NCBI GenBank assembly: GCA_019314155.1
Contig: JAFCZV010000066.1
Coordinates: forward strand, 1 to 8,695
Direction of reading: 5' to 3'
Source of the DNA: Deltaproteobacteria bacterium
Lineage (GTDB): Bacteria > Desulfobacterota > Desulfobacteria > Desulfobacterales > UBA11574
DNA length: 8,695 bases
A model generated the notes under the pieces. That model ran no database searches. It was not told the origin of the DNA and saw nothing but the letters and a program-made list of their open reading frames with translations. Numbering within the stretch: the stretch's first letter is position 1; every line of letters begins with the position of its first letter. A program made the translations under genes and the position numbers. Shown here in pieces: positions 1-6,859 of the stretch.

Positions 1-273
1 GCAAAACACAAGAAGATAGGATAATAGACGTACACCTGGGAGTCTGGCCATAACACCGGCTATCACTCCCATGATAATAAAAGTGGTTATGGAGTTAAGC
101 ATATAAACAATGGGCAAGTACTCCACACCAAAACGCTTGAGAAAGGCTGTTTCCGCAAAGTTATTGAAAATAATACCAGAACTTCGGATCAAAAAAAGAA
201 GAATCATGGACCACAAAAAAAGTCCGATTTCATCTTCATAAATATTCAGCCATTTACCGATAAGTTTCAGCAT
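1..273 (-). CDS. Membrane transporter of the NTP/NDP-exchanger/MFS-like type, N-terminal 91 codons only
   Basis: The gene runs off the left edge of the window, so only the first 91 residues are visible. ATG is at 273-271. An in-frame TAG lies directly upstream, which fixes this as the most upstream possible ATG, and a GAGAG ribosome-binding site lies 5 nt before it. A short amphipathic start (MLKLIGKWLNIYEDE) is followed by hydrophobic segments at about residues 17-36, 53-75 and 82-91, so the protein is polytopic. The 'LFLWSMILLFLIRSSG' and 'FNNFAETAFLKRFG' stretches resemble the N-terminus of bacterial proteins related to the Npt nucleotide transporters, which often carry HEAT repeats or a cyclic-nucleotide-binding domain after the membrane part. 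That C-terminal part is outside the window. It lies 164 bp downstream of the FGE-like gene on the same strand. The substrate cannot be inferred. Confidence 0.72.
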   Translation of the reverse strand, partial: MLKLIGKWLNIYEDEIGLFLWSMILLFLIRSSGIIFNNFAETAFLKRFGVEYLPIVYMLNSITTFIIMGVIAGVMARLPGVRLLSYLLVFC

Positions 274-296
274 CTACGCTCTCAAAATTGCTTTCT

Positions 297-437
297 TCAC
301 GGATGATCAAAGCTCATCGTCCATTGTTCGATATTCTGCAGTTCAAAAATGGTGGGTTCTGTCGGTTTTTCATGATTTTCAAAGGTGTCAGAAAAATCCG
401 GCACAAAAAGGATTAAACTGGTTTCGATGTAATCAGA
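297..437 (-). other. Open in-frame extension after the FGE-like gene stop codon
   Basis: Immediately after the TGA of the FGE-like gene (440-438) the same frame stays open for 46 codons, to a TGA at 299-297. The other two minus frames stop at once or within about eight codons. The translation looks protein-like (it includes FVPDFSDTFENHEKPTEP and ends SFDHP). There is no ATG in a useful position and no ribosome-binding site; the only plausible internal start is a GTG 35 codons before the end. It may be a lost C-terminal extension, a remnant of another gene, or chance. I do not call it a gene. Confidence 0.25.
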
Positions 438-1274
438 TCACTGAACCACTCTAACCAGTCTGAAACCTGTGGTTTTATACCGGGTCGACGGGTGCCCAAA
501 AGACCGGTTGGCCGACCGGCATGAGTAGTCGTATTTAAACCAGCTGCCGCCACGGCGTATTCGCATTGTTCCTGAAGCAGGACCTTTGGGGTCGGTTACG
601 GGATTTTTTTCGTAATCTCCAAACCGGTCCATACACCATTCCCAAACATTGCCGTGCAAGTCATACAATCCCCAGGGACTGGGCCGGTAAGTTTTTACGG
701 GTGCGGGCCGATCAATCTGTAATCCTATGGATTTAATGTAAATCTTGCAAACATCATATTTCAGGCTATTGTTTCCATACATCGCCTTTTCACAGTCGAT
801 GGTGTCTCCCCAATTATAGGCGGTGGTTGTTCCGGCCCTGGCCGCATATTCCCATTCCGCCTCTGTGGGAAGGCGATATCTTTCTTTTCCCAGTTGATTC
901 AACCGCTTGATGAATTTCATACAATCGAACCATGAAACCCGGGTCACCGGCATGTTGTCCGTACCTTTTTTAGATACCATCATTCGTCGGCCCATAATGG
1001 AATGCCATTGTTTCACCGTAACTTCAGTGGTCTGCATGTAGAAAGATTTGCTGATGGTAACCTGGTGCCGGACTTCAGATCTACCTCGATAGGGTTCGTT
1101 GGGCGGGCTTCCCATGGTGAAAGTTCCTGATGGTATCAGGACAAATTCCATTCCCAAAGTGTTGGTATATGTTTTTTCGAAAGCAAAGACAGAAACAGAA
1201 AAAAAGATGCTACTTAAAACGAAGATGATACATATGCTAGAAAGATTTTTCGATATTATGGATACTCTGCTCAT
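438..1274 (-). CDS. Exported formylglycine-generating-enzyme-like (FGE-sulfatase/SUMF1 domain) protein, probably not a true FGE
   Basis: A protein of 278 residues. Residues 1-31 form a signal peptide: a short basic start, a hydrophobic core and a V-F-A cleavage site, which supports this start and a periplasmic or surface location. Residues 36-276 carry the FGE-sulfatase fold signatures in order: NTLGMEFVLIPSGTFTMGS (38-56), an F-x-M-Q-T-T-E-V-T strand (78-86), MPVTRVSWFDC (108-118), YRLPTEAEWEYAARAG (133-148), WGLYDLHGNVWEWC (201-214), RRGGSW (240-245) and TGFRLVR (269-275). Genuine FGE oxidises a sulfatase cysteine using a Cys-x4-Cys pair after the GGS motif. Here that loop is short and holds only C252, which aligns with the later structural cysteine, so catalysis of that kind is unlikely. 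A binding or cell-envelope role is more probable. No sulfatase gene is present in the window. The ribosome-binding site is weak (GGTG, 5 nt before ATG). Confidence 0.9.
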   Translation of the reverse strand: MSRVSIISKNLSSICIIFVLSSIFFSVSVFAFEKTYTNTLGMEFVLIPSGTFTMGSPPNEPYRGRSEVRHQVTISKSFYMQTTEVTVKQWHSIMGRRMMVSKKGTDNMPVTRVSWFDCMKFIKRLNQLGKERYRLPTEAEWEYAARAGTTTAYNWGDTIDCEKAMYGNNSLKYDVCKIYIKSIGLQIDRPAPVKTYRPSPWGLYDLHGNVWEWCMDRFGDYEKNPVTDPKGPASGTMRIRRGGSWFKYDYSCRSANRSFGHPSTRYKTTGFRLVRVVQ

Positions 1275-1364
1275 TGCAACACCATGAATTAATTAGGGTC
1301 AATTTTTTGTGCCGCTTTACTGAGAACTTTCTAACGTTTATTAATTTATGCCTTTTAAGTCAAA

Positions 1365-1392
1365 CAGTTTTGTGAAAACATTGTGAAAACTG
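1365..1392. promoter_or_regulatory. Tandem TTGTGAAAAC repeat with overlapping palindrome, possible operator
   Basis: The 10-mer TTGTGAAAAC occurs at 1370-1379 and 1381-1390, an 11-bp period that puts both copies on the same DNA face. The block is also bounded by an inverted repeat, CAGTTTT (1365-1371) and AAAACTG (1386-1392), and contains the palindrome GTTTT-gtg-AAAAC (1367-1379). On the minus strand it lies directly upstream of a TTGACT -35-like hexamer for the FGE-like gene; on the plus strand it lies 255 bp before the cyclase. A transcription-factor site is an inference. Confidence 0.35.
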
Positions 1393-1502
1393 GCTCTTTG
1401 ATTTTGATTGCGCTTTAATATCGGGTTTCCATTTGGTGATGATTATTTTTATCAGTATTACTTATTTTCCTTGCGTTTTTCATGATTTTTGGTGATATTT
1501 CG

Positions 1503-1543
1503 ATTAAATGGACAGCCGCTAAGAAATCGGCTCGATATTTAAT
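1503..1543 (+). other. Imperfect hairpin in the cyclase leader region
   Basis: ATTAAAT (1503-1509) pairs with ATTTAAT (1537-1543), and AGCCG (1514-1518) pairs with CGGCT (1528-1532), around a 9-nt loop, with a symmetric 4x4 internal loop between the two helices. No T-tract follows, so it is not an obvious terminator. Confidence 0.3.
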
Positions 1544-1566
1544 ATAACGTCTGCTCGCAACCCTCT

Positions 1567-1613
1567 CGACGGTAAGTCGGGCGGATAATCCGCTCAAAAA
1601 AGAAAATTCCGAC
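1567..1613 (+). other. Candidate structured 5' leader of the cyclase gene with alternative pairings
   Basis: GTCGG (1576-1580) can pair with CCGAC (1609-1613), enclosing a perfect hairpin GCGGAT-a-ATCCGC (1581-1593) and a single-stranded A-rich run (1594-1606). The same GTCG (1576-1579) can instead pair with CGAC at 1567-1570. The two folds exclude each other, and the second ends 20 nt before the ribosome-binding site at 1634. I do not recognise a known riboswitch class. Confidence 0.28.
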
Positions 1614-1633
1614 GGCATGCTGCAGAAAGATCC

Positions 1634-1637
1634 GGAG
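1634..1637 (+). promoter_or_regulatory. Ribosome-binding site of the cyclase gene
   Basis: GGAG lies 7 nt before the GTG at 1645 and 10 nt before the ATG at 1648. The spacing slightly favours the GTG start; the two options differ by one residue. Confidence 0.6.
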
Positions 1638-1644
1638 AATTTAA

Positions 1645-3729
1645 GTGATGAAAACCCTTACCGGCAAGTTTTTTGTTTTTATTATCATCCCGGTTGTATT
1701 CATATTATCGGTGTTGTCGTTGTCAAGCTATCTGCTGGTGCATAAACTTCTAATCGATCAGATGAAGATCTCCGGGCAAAATTTCCTCCGGGCCTCAGCT
1801 GAACGGATTTCAACTCGAATCGTTCAGATTCAATCCACACTTAAGATAATGGCAATCACCGAAAGTTTGGAAGAGAAAAATGATTCGGAGCGGCACCGGT
1901 TGTTTGTTGAGACCAAAGATCTTCTCGGTAGAGCGGTGACATCGGTATTCATGGGATTTCCTGACGGGAAATTTATTCGAGCAAAAACAACATTGCTGCC
2001 TGAAGATTTCGATCCCCGAAAAAGACCGTGGTACCTAGATGCATTACAGCAACTTCCCGGTGTTCTACATGGTATTACAGCTCCTTATCTGGATGCCAGC
2101 ACCGGACGTCCCACCATCACCTTATACCATAAAGTTGTCAATCATGCCGGCGGATTGATGGGCGTTCTCGGAGTGGATGTAGATATCGCTTTAGCCTCTC
2201 AAAATCTGATGACTCACTTTCCTGTTCTTGAAGGTGGAGATAATATATTGGTAGACGCCAACGCCGTGGTCTTGCTTCACACGGACAAAAGCATGATCGG
2301 GTTGGATATCGGCATTACCGGTGTTGAATTAGATAAGCAGTTGTCCGAGGATATTAAACAAACGGAAATTCAATACAAACAATATCTGGGCAATTACTTG
2401 AACGAAAAGCGGTATATCGGATTTCATCGCGTTAATGGGGCTCCCATCTGCTTTGTATTAAGTGTTCCGGCCAAGACGGTCTTAAAACCCCTCAATCAGT
2501 TAACGCTTCAGATGGCGGCACTGAATATTTCGCTGATTATGGCACTTTTACTTTTGTTAGTTGTGGTTACCCGACGTATTTCCCGACCCATTATTGACCT
2601 GATGAATTCCGCGGTTCAAGTTGCCGAAGAAGGGCCTTACCGTGATTCAATAGAAGTAAAAAGTCGTGACGAGATTGGGCAGTTAACTGCAGCATTCAAT
2701 GAGATGATGGAAGGATTGCGCCAAAGGGATTTTATTCGGGACACCTTCGGCCGGTATGTCACCAAAGAAGTGGTGGAAGAACTTTTGGACACATCGGACG
2801 GTCTTAAATTGGGCGGTGAAATCAGGGAAGTAACGATTATGCTCAGTGATCTGCGGGGATTTACCCCCCTTTGTGAACATTTAAACCCTGATCAGGTCAT
2901 CGAAATTCTAAACAGTTATTTAAGCCGAATGTCCAAGATCATCGGCCAATACAAAGGCACCATCAATGAGTTTATCGGCGATTCCATACTGACGTTTTTC
3001 GGTGCACCGGTCAAATATGGAGACAGCCCGGCCCGGGCAGTGGCCTGTGCATTGGCCATGCAGCTGGGTATGGAAGAAGTAAACCGCAAAAACAAAGAAA
3101 AGGGCCTTCCTCCTCTCCATATGGGTATCGGCATCAACACGGGGGAGGTCATAGTCGGAAATATCGGCAGCAAAGAACGCGCAAAATATGGTGTTGTTGG
3201 GCACAATATCAATTTGGCATCACGGGTGGAGGGGGCGACCATTGGAGGCCAAGTTTTGATTACCCCATCGACGTACGGGCAGATTAAAGATTTGGTAATC
3301 ATCCGTTCCGTTCGGCCTGTAAGATTTAAGGGCGTGGAAGATGATATCGATCTATATGATGTGATCGGCATGAAAGCCCCCTACAACTTAATGCTCCCGG
3401 ATGTGTCAGGAGAGGCGACCCCTTTAAAGACACCGATTTTGGTAACGCTAAACCGAATGAAAGACAAAAAGGCGGTATCAACGACCATTGTTGGAGAACT
3501 GACGCACTTTTCGAGCCTATGGGCGACATTGAAGGGCGCCGAGGAAATCGCTCCTCTCCAGGAGGTGCGGATCGATTTTATCGGCGAGGAAACCGATGAG
3601 AAGGTTTATATGTATGTAAAAATTATAAATGTGATCCGTCAGGATGATTACTATGTGCATTCGGTACAAATTTCTTACTTGACTCCAATGGCGACAGAAT
3701 TCATTAACAGTTTTTCCCAACCCGAATAA
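1645..3729 (+). CDS. Membrane-bound class III nucleotidyl cyclase (dCache-HAMP-cyclase-PilZ-like), possibly GTP-specific
   Basis: A protein of 694 residues that makes cyclic nucleotide in response to an extracytoplasmic ligand. TM1 spans about 8-33. A dCache sensor follows at about 37-285, with the typical RPWY (127-130) and GVLGVDVDI (173-181). TM2 is at about 287-309 and HAMP at about 309-361. The class III catalytic domain (about 394-575) keeps both metal aspartates, D402 (SDLRGF) and D446 (FIGDS), and the transition-state residues N523 and R527 (NINLASR). The purine-selecting Lys/Asp pair of adenylate cyclases is replaced by E442 (NEFIGD) and G516 (KYGVVG), so substrate preference may be GTP. 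Residues about 594-692 look like a PilZ-type beta-barrel but lack the c-di-GMP-binding R-x3-R and D-x-S-x2-G motifs. The start is GTG 1645 or ATG 1648. It is probably transcribed alone; a new promoter follows before the next gene. Confidence 0.93.
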   Translation: MMKTLTGKFFVFIIIPVVFILSVLSLSSYLLVHKLLIDQMKISGQNFLRASAERISTRIVQIQSTLKIMAITESLEEKNDSERHRLFVETKDLLGRAVTSVFMGFPDGKFIRAKTTLLPEDFDPRKRPWYLDALQQLPGVLHGITAPYLDASTGRPTITLYHKVVNHAGGLMGVLGVDVDIALASQNLMTHFPVLEGGDNILVDANAVVLLHTDKSMIGLDIGITGVELDKQLSEDIKQTEIQYKQYLGNYLNEKRYIGFHRVNGAPICFVLSVPAKTVLKPLNQLTLQMAALNISLIMALLLLLVVVTRRISRPIIDLMNSAVQVAEEGPYRDSIEVKSRDEIGQLTAAFNEMMEGLRQRDFIRDTFGRYVTKEVVEELLDTSDGLKLGGEIREVTIMLSDLRGFTPLCEHLNPDQVIEILNSYLSRMSKIIGQYKGTINEFIGDSILTFFGAPVKYGDSPARAVACALAMQLGMEEVNRKNKEKGLPPLHMGIGINTGEVIVGNIGSKERAKYGVVGHNINLASRVEGATIGGQVLITPSTYGQIKDLVIIRSVRPVRFKGVEDDIDLYDVIGMKAPYNLMLPDVSGEATPLKTPILVTLNRMKDKKAVSTTIVGELTHFSSLWATLKGAEEIAPLQEVRIDFIGEETDEKVYMYVKIINVIRQDDYYVHSVQISYLTPMATEFINSFSQPE

Positions 3730-3737
3730 AATTTGGC

Positions 3738-3752
3738 TCAATTTATAATTGA
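3738..3752. promoter_or_regulatory. Small palindrome overlapping the -35 box of the 3836 promoter
   Basis: TCAATT-tat-AATTGA is a perfect 6-3-6 inverted repeat. Its right arm overlaps the first four bases of the TTGACA hexamer (3749-3754), the position expected for a repressor operator. It is not followed by a T-run in terminator register. Confidence 0.3.
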
Positions 3753-3777
3753 CACCCAACTGCAATTTTTTTATTCT
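3749..3777 (+). promoter_or_regulatory. Sigma70-like promoter of the three-gene cluster
   Basis: A perfect TTGACA (3749-3754) is followed by a 17-bp spacer and TATTCT (3772-3777, four of six matches to TATAAT). The predicted start of transcription near 3784 leaves a leader of about 50 nt before the ATG at 3836. No comparable promoter is seen in the two downstream gaps, so it probably serves all three genes to 7984. Confidence 0.5.
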
Positions 3778-3835
3778 TTTTCAGAAAAAAGATAACCGTT
3801 CACCTTAATTGAGAAAGTAGAAGGCATGTATTTCC

Positions 3836-5833
3836 ATGAACAACCTGGAAACGATTCATATTCTCCTGGTTCACCCACCGGTTGCCAGTCCGTCCATACC
3901 TCCATGGTCTCTGGCCCGAACGGCGCCGTATCTCATCGGCAAGGGCCTTTCTCTGGAACAGTATGATGCCAACCTGGACTTCTTTCTGAACCATCTTTTG
4001 ACTTCGAAAAAGCTGCGCCGTTTCGTCGGTTTGGCTGATAAAAGAGAAAAGCAGGGCGTATTTGAGAAGGCTGGCCCTGAAACCGCTTCTTTATTGGCTG
4101 ATTTGGCGACAGATCCTAAAAAGTGGGCGCATAAGATCGCCAACGTTGGTGGCGATTTGGAAGTTCTCAGAACAGAGAAATTTTTCCGTCCCGAACTTTG
4201 TTTAGAAGCCCTTAGAAATGTCGATGCTCTGATGAGCTTAGCCTCCTTGGCCTATTACCCATCCCACATACAATGGAGCCGTTTCTACAACCCTGGTGTT
4301 AAAGACTGGCCTCAAGCCGAGGAGTTTATCGATGATTCCGATACCAACCCATTTCTGTCTCTCTGTCGAAGCGGACTTGCTTCCAGGCTCAGAAATTCGA
4401 AACCAAGGCTTTTGATTTTGTGTGTATCTGGACCGGACCAATTGCCGGCGGCTCTGACCATGGCCCGTTTCAGCAAAAAACGGAATCCCGAATTGCATGT
4501 GGCCTTGGTGGGTGATCTTCAGATATTGGCGAGCGCTGAAGAATATGGCAACACCCTGATTCCTGAAACCGATCCGGAACCATTGTTAGCCTTGATTCGA
4601 AAACTGTCGGGAAGTATTTCTCAAGAATATAAGACAGCTCCGGACTTTAGCGCCTTGCCATTGAAAGAATATCTGGTTCCGGTCTTAGTGTTGCCTCTTC
4701 AAATGACGAAGGACGCCGAGTCCGATTTAATGTCGCCTTCACTCTTTTGGGCTGATCTGGAGAAATACCAACAATCCTTTAACACAGAGGGATTGCTAAG
4801 TATTGACCACCGCCTGAAACCAATCCATATGATGAACCGGGCCGATAAGAAGGTGGTAACAAAAGCACCTTTTTTTATAGGGCTGTCATGTTTACTGGAT
4901 GAATCCTCCGATTTTGAGGCCATGAATAGCGCCTATCAAGCCGGTGTAAGACTCATTCAGTGGCGCAATCCCTCCGGTCAACTTAAATTCCTGACCCGAC
5001 GTTTATGGAGTGCTTCCAAGGCTGGCATTTGGAATCACGTGATCATGCCGGTTCGATCGGAAACCGACCTTGATAAAGAACTTTTGGAGTTTATGACAGC
5101 CAACCCAAATATCGTCCATTCCTGGGGCTACTCCCGGTCTTCAAACGCATCCTCTTTAAGCCCTTTGGAAAAGCCAGGAACGTCGGTGGCCTATACGCAG
5201 GTCTCTAAGTTACCTGGCCGACCATTCTGGCACCTTCTGAACGACCCGCTTCACCTGCTGCTTTATCTAAATAGATATGGCGCCAAAAAATTATTGCGAT
5301 GGCGGATACGGGATAAAGGGTTGGCTGTCTACGCCATGGGAAAGAAAATCGTCTACTATTTTGTTAAGCCACGGGACCTGCCGCCGGGATATTTAGATGA
5401 AATTTGTCTCATAATAGAGGCCGGAGGATCGGTAGATACGGCATTGGTCAGATATAATCTGGAACGGGCTTTTCTAATAGGCTATGCCATGGAACACGGA
5501 GTTATTGTTGGGAACTCCAGCCTCAAACGACCCAGGGCGGAATATGTGGAGGCAGTCAACCGGCAGTCCGGACTGGATCTGAGCAACTATTTGGAACGCG
5601 GCTATACCTCGGTCCGTCCCGAATACCGGGGCATGGGAATCGGGGCGAAGCTTTTGGAAGGTCTGACTGAAAGGGTGGGTGATATAAAACTTTTTTCGAT
5701 TATCAGTTCGGACAATGTAGCCGCCCAGAAGATGGCCTTGCGCAACCGGACCCGGCAGGTGGCCACCTTCTACAGTAAGAAGTTAGGCAAAGAAGTGGGT
5801 GTATGGATGCCGGAATGGATGATTGAGGATTGA
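3836..5833 (+). CDS. Fusion of a degenerate B12/radical-SAM scaffold with a C-terminal GNAT N-acetyltransferase
   Basis: A protein of 665 residues. The N-terminus (about 7-55, HILLVHPP...PSIPPWSLARTAPYL) and residues 188-258 (KPRLLILCVSGPDQLPAALTMARF, then HVALVGD) match the Rossmann-type B12-binding half of B12-radical-SAM enzymes. Residues 268-410 follow the radical-SAM part: PDFSALPLKEYL (269-280), SPSLFWADLEKY (300-311) and AGIWNHV (396-402). Where the CxxxCxxC iron-sulfur motif should stand, just after 288, there is no cysteine at all, so radical chemistry is not expected. Residues about 485-660 are a GNAT domain with acetyl-CoA pyrophosphate loop RGMGIG (598-603), preceded by YTSVRPEY. 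The working activity is therefore probably acetyl-CoA-dependent N-acetylation, with the N-terminal part as a binding scaffold. GAAGG lies 11 nt before the ATG. The next gene follows after 40 nt. The substrate is unknown. Confidence 0.85.
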   Translation: MNNLETIHILLVHPPVASPSIPPWSLARTAPYLIGKGLSLEQYDANLDFFLNHLLTSKKLRRFVGLADKREKQGVFEKAGPETASLLADLATDPKKWAHKIANVGGDLEVLRTEKFFRPELCLEALRNVDALMSLASLAYYPSHIQWSRFYNPGVKDWPQAEEFIDDSDTNPFLSLCRSGLASRLRNSKPRLLILCVSGPDQLPAALTMARFSKKRNPELHVALVGDLQILASAEEYGNTLIPETDPEPLLALIRKLSGSISQEYKTAPDFSALPLKEYLVPVLVLPLQMTKDAESDLMSPSLFWADLEKYQQSFNTEGLLSIDHRLKPIHMMNRADKKVVTKAPFFIGLSCLLDESSDFEAMNSAYQAGVRLIQWRNPSGQLKFLTRRLWSASKAGIWNHVIMPVRSETDLDKELLEFMTANPNIVHSWGYSRSSNASSLSPLEKPGTSVAYTQVSKLPGRPFWHLLNDPLHLLLYLNRYGAKKLLRWRIRDKGLAVYAMGKKIVYYFVKPRDLPPGYLDEICLIIEAGGSVDTALVRYNLERAFLIGYAMEHGVIVGNSSLKRPRAEYVEAVNRQSGLDLSNYLERGYTSVRPEYRGMGIGAKLLEGLTERVGDIKLFSIISSDNVAAQKMALRNRTRQVATFYSKKLGKEVGVWMPEWMIED

Positions 5834-5873
5834 TCCCCCCCTTTTTGTGCCGACAATACACTGAGCCACTGTT

Positions 5874-6764
5874 ATGAACATCGGAATCATTACTGTCAAA
5901 AATCATGAATATCATCCCAATCGGCGCCTGATTGAGGCAGCCACAGAACAGGGTCACCGGTCAATGCTGATTCACCCCTATCGCGTGTGGCCCTGTCTTG
6001 ACAAGGGTAAACCCGTTCTTGTAGGACAACCGGAAATAAAACAGATGGACGTGATACTGCCTCGGCAAGGTGCCACGGTGGGAGATTCATGCCTGACTTT
6101 GATACGTCACTTCAGTCTTATGGGGATTCCGGTTGTCAGCGATTTGAATTCCATACGCTTGGCCAAACACCAGTTTCTGACATTGATGGCCTTAACTGAG
6201 GCCGGAGTCAATGTCCCTGATACCGTGTTTGTGAATTCGGCCCAGGGATTCCATGATGCATTGGTTCGTTTGGGCGGCTTTCCGGTCGTGGTCAAGCAAG
6301 CCAGCAACCGCCAGGGAGAAGGTGTTGCCCTGATTGAGACAGAACGCGACGTCCATACGGTTATCCATGATTACCTGAATGAACGCGAGGGCCTGCTGGT
6401 ACAGCGCTTCATTCACCCCAAAGGACGTCAGGACATACGCGCACTGGTCATTGGTGGAAAGATTGCAGGTGCCATTGAACTGTGGCCCAGGGAAGGAGAC
6501 TTCAGAGCCAACATACATCTGAGTGGAAAAAGTCGACCAAAAGATCTTCCACACGAACTTGAAGATATTGCTCTCAAGGCAACGTACGCACTTGGACTAG
6601 AAATCGCAGGAGTAGATTTAATTTTGGATCAAAATGGACGGATCAACGTTATTGAGGTCAATTATTCTCCGGGTTTTCGAGGAATGGAAGCCGCTACGGG
6701 ACTCGACATTGCCGGTCGAATAATAAATTATCTGGCCAACACCTATGGTAAAAGAAAAGTTTGA
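5874..6764 (+). CDS. RimK-family ATP-grasp amino-acid ligase
   Basis: A protein of 296 residues, the usual length for RimK (about 300). This family joins an amino acid, commonly glutamate, to a carboxylate through an acyl-phosphate. Visible signatures: PRQGATVGD (63-71) for the N-terminal domain; AKHQFLTLMALTEAGVNVPDT (97-117); ATP-binding lysine K141 in FPVVVKQASNRQGEGV; LLVQRFI (174-180); DIRALVIGGKIAGAI (187-201); REGDFRANIHLSG (206-218); and metal ligands D248 (GVDLI), E261 and N263 in EVNYSPGFRGMEAATGLDIA. The EVN-x-SPGFRG-x-E-x-ATG-x-DIA tail is closer to RimK than to LysX or glutathione synthetase. No ribosomal S6 gene is near, so the acceptor need not be S6. The neighbouring acetyltransferase and PP-loop genes suggest a small-molecule or peptide product. 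The ribosome-binding site is weak (TGAG 8 nt upstream), which suggests dependence on upstream translation. The acceptor and the amino acid are not readable. Confidence 0.9.
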   Translation: MNIGIITVKNHEYHPNRRLIEAATEQGHRSMLIHPYRVWPCLDKGKPVLVGQPEIKQMDVILPRQGATVGDSCLTLIRHFSLMGIPVVSDLNSIRLAKHQFLTLMALTEAGVNVPDTVFVNSAQGFHDALVRLGGFPVVVKQASNRQGEGVALIETERDVHTVIHDYLNEREGLLVQRFIHPKGRQDIRALVIGGKIAGAIELWPREGDFRANIHLSGKSRPKDLPHELEDIALKATYALGLEIAGVDLILDQNGRINVIEVNYSPGFRGMEAATGLDIAGRIINYLANTYGKRKV

Positions 6765-6847
6765 TTGAATCACAACCTGAATCGATCTGTTTAAAATGGT
6801 TACCTTGTTGTCAGAAGAACGATTTTCAGACAGATTGAAAAAGACCC

Positions 6848-6851
6848 GGAG
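6848..6851 (+). promoter_or_regulatory. Ribosome-binding site of the PP-loop gene
   Basis: GGAG with an 8-nt spacer to the ATG at 6860 selects this start over the out-of-frame ATG at 6852. It lies in a 95-bp gap after the ligase gene in which I see no good promoter. Confidence 0.6.
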
Positions 6852-6859
6852 ATGTTTTT

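Larger units (their letters stand above)
1275..1644. other. 370-bp divergent intergenic region
   Basis: This region separates the minus-strand FGE-like gene from the plus-strand cyclase. The left two thirds are AT-rich and hold tandem TTGTGAAAAC repeats. The last 100 bases are richer in GC and contain several short inverted repeats just ahead of the cyclase start. I find no convincing -35/-10 pair for the cyclase. On the minus strand a TTGACT (1363-1358) lies next to the tandem repeats, but the -10 candidates at proper spacing are poor. No convincing protein-coding gene is seen here. Confidence 0.6.

Noticed and set aside
1271..1285. Four-codon mini-ORF (MVLQ) whose TGA overlaps the ATG of the FGE-like gene
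   Set aside because: Too short to separate from chance, and no ribosome-binding site of its own is visible.
1099..1287. 62-codon plus-strand ORF over the start of the FGE-like gene
   Set aside because: Antisense to the signal peptide and first domain strand of a well-supported gene.
1415..1618. 67-codon minus-strand ORF in the divergent intergenic region
   Set aside because: No ribosome-binding site, no recognisable sequence, and it overlaps the inverted-repeat-rich leader; most likely chance.
2916..3371. 151-codon minus-strand ORF inside the cyclase gene
   Set aside because: Lies wholly antisense to the conserved catalytic domain; the composition is that of an antisense shadow.
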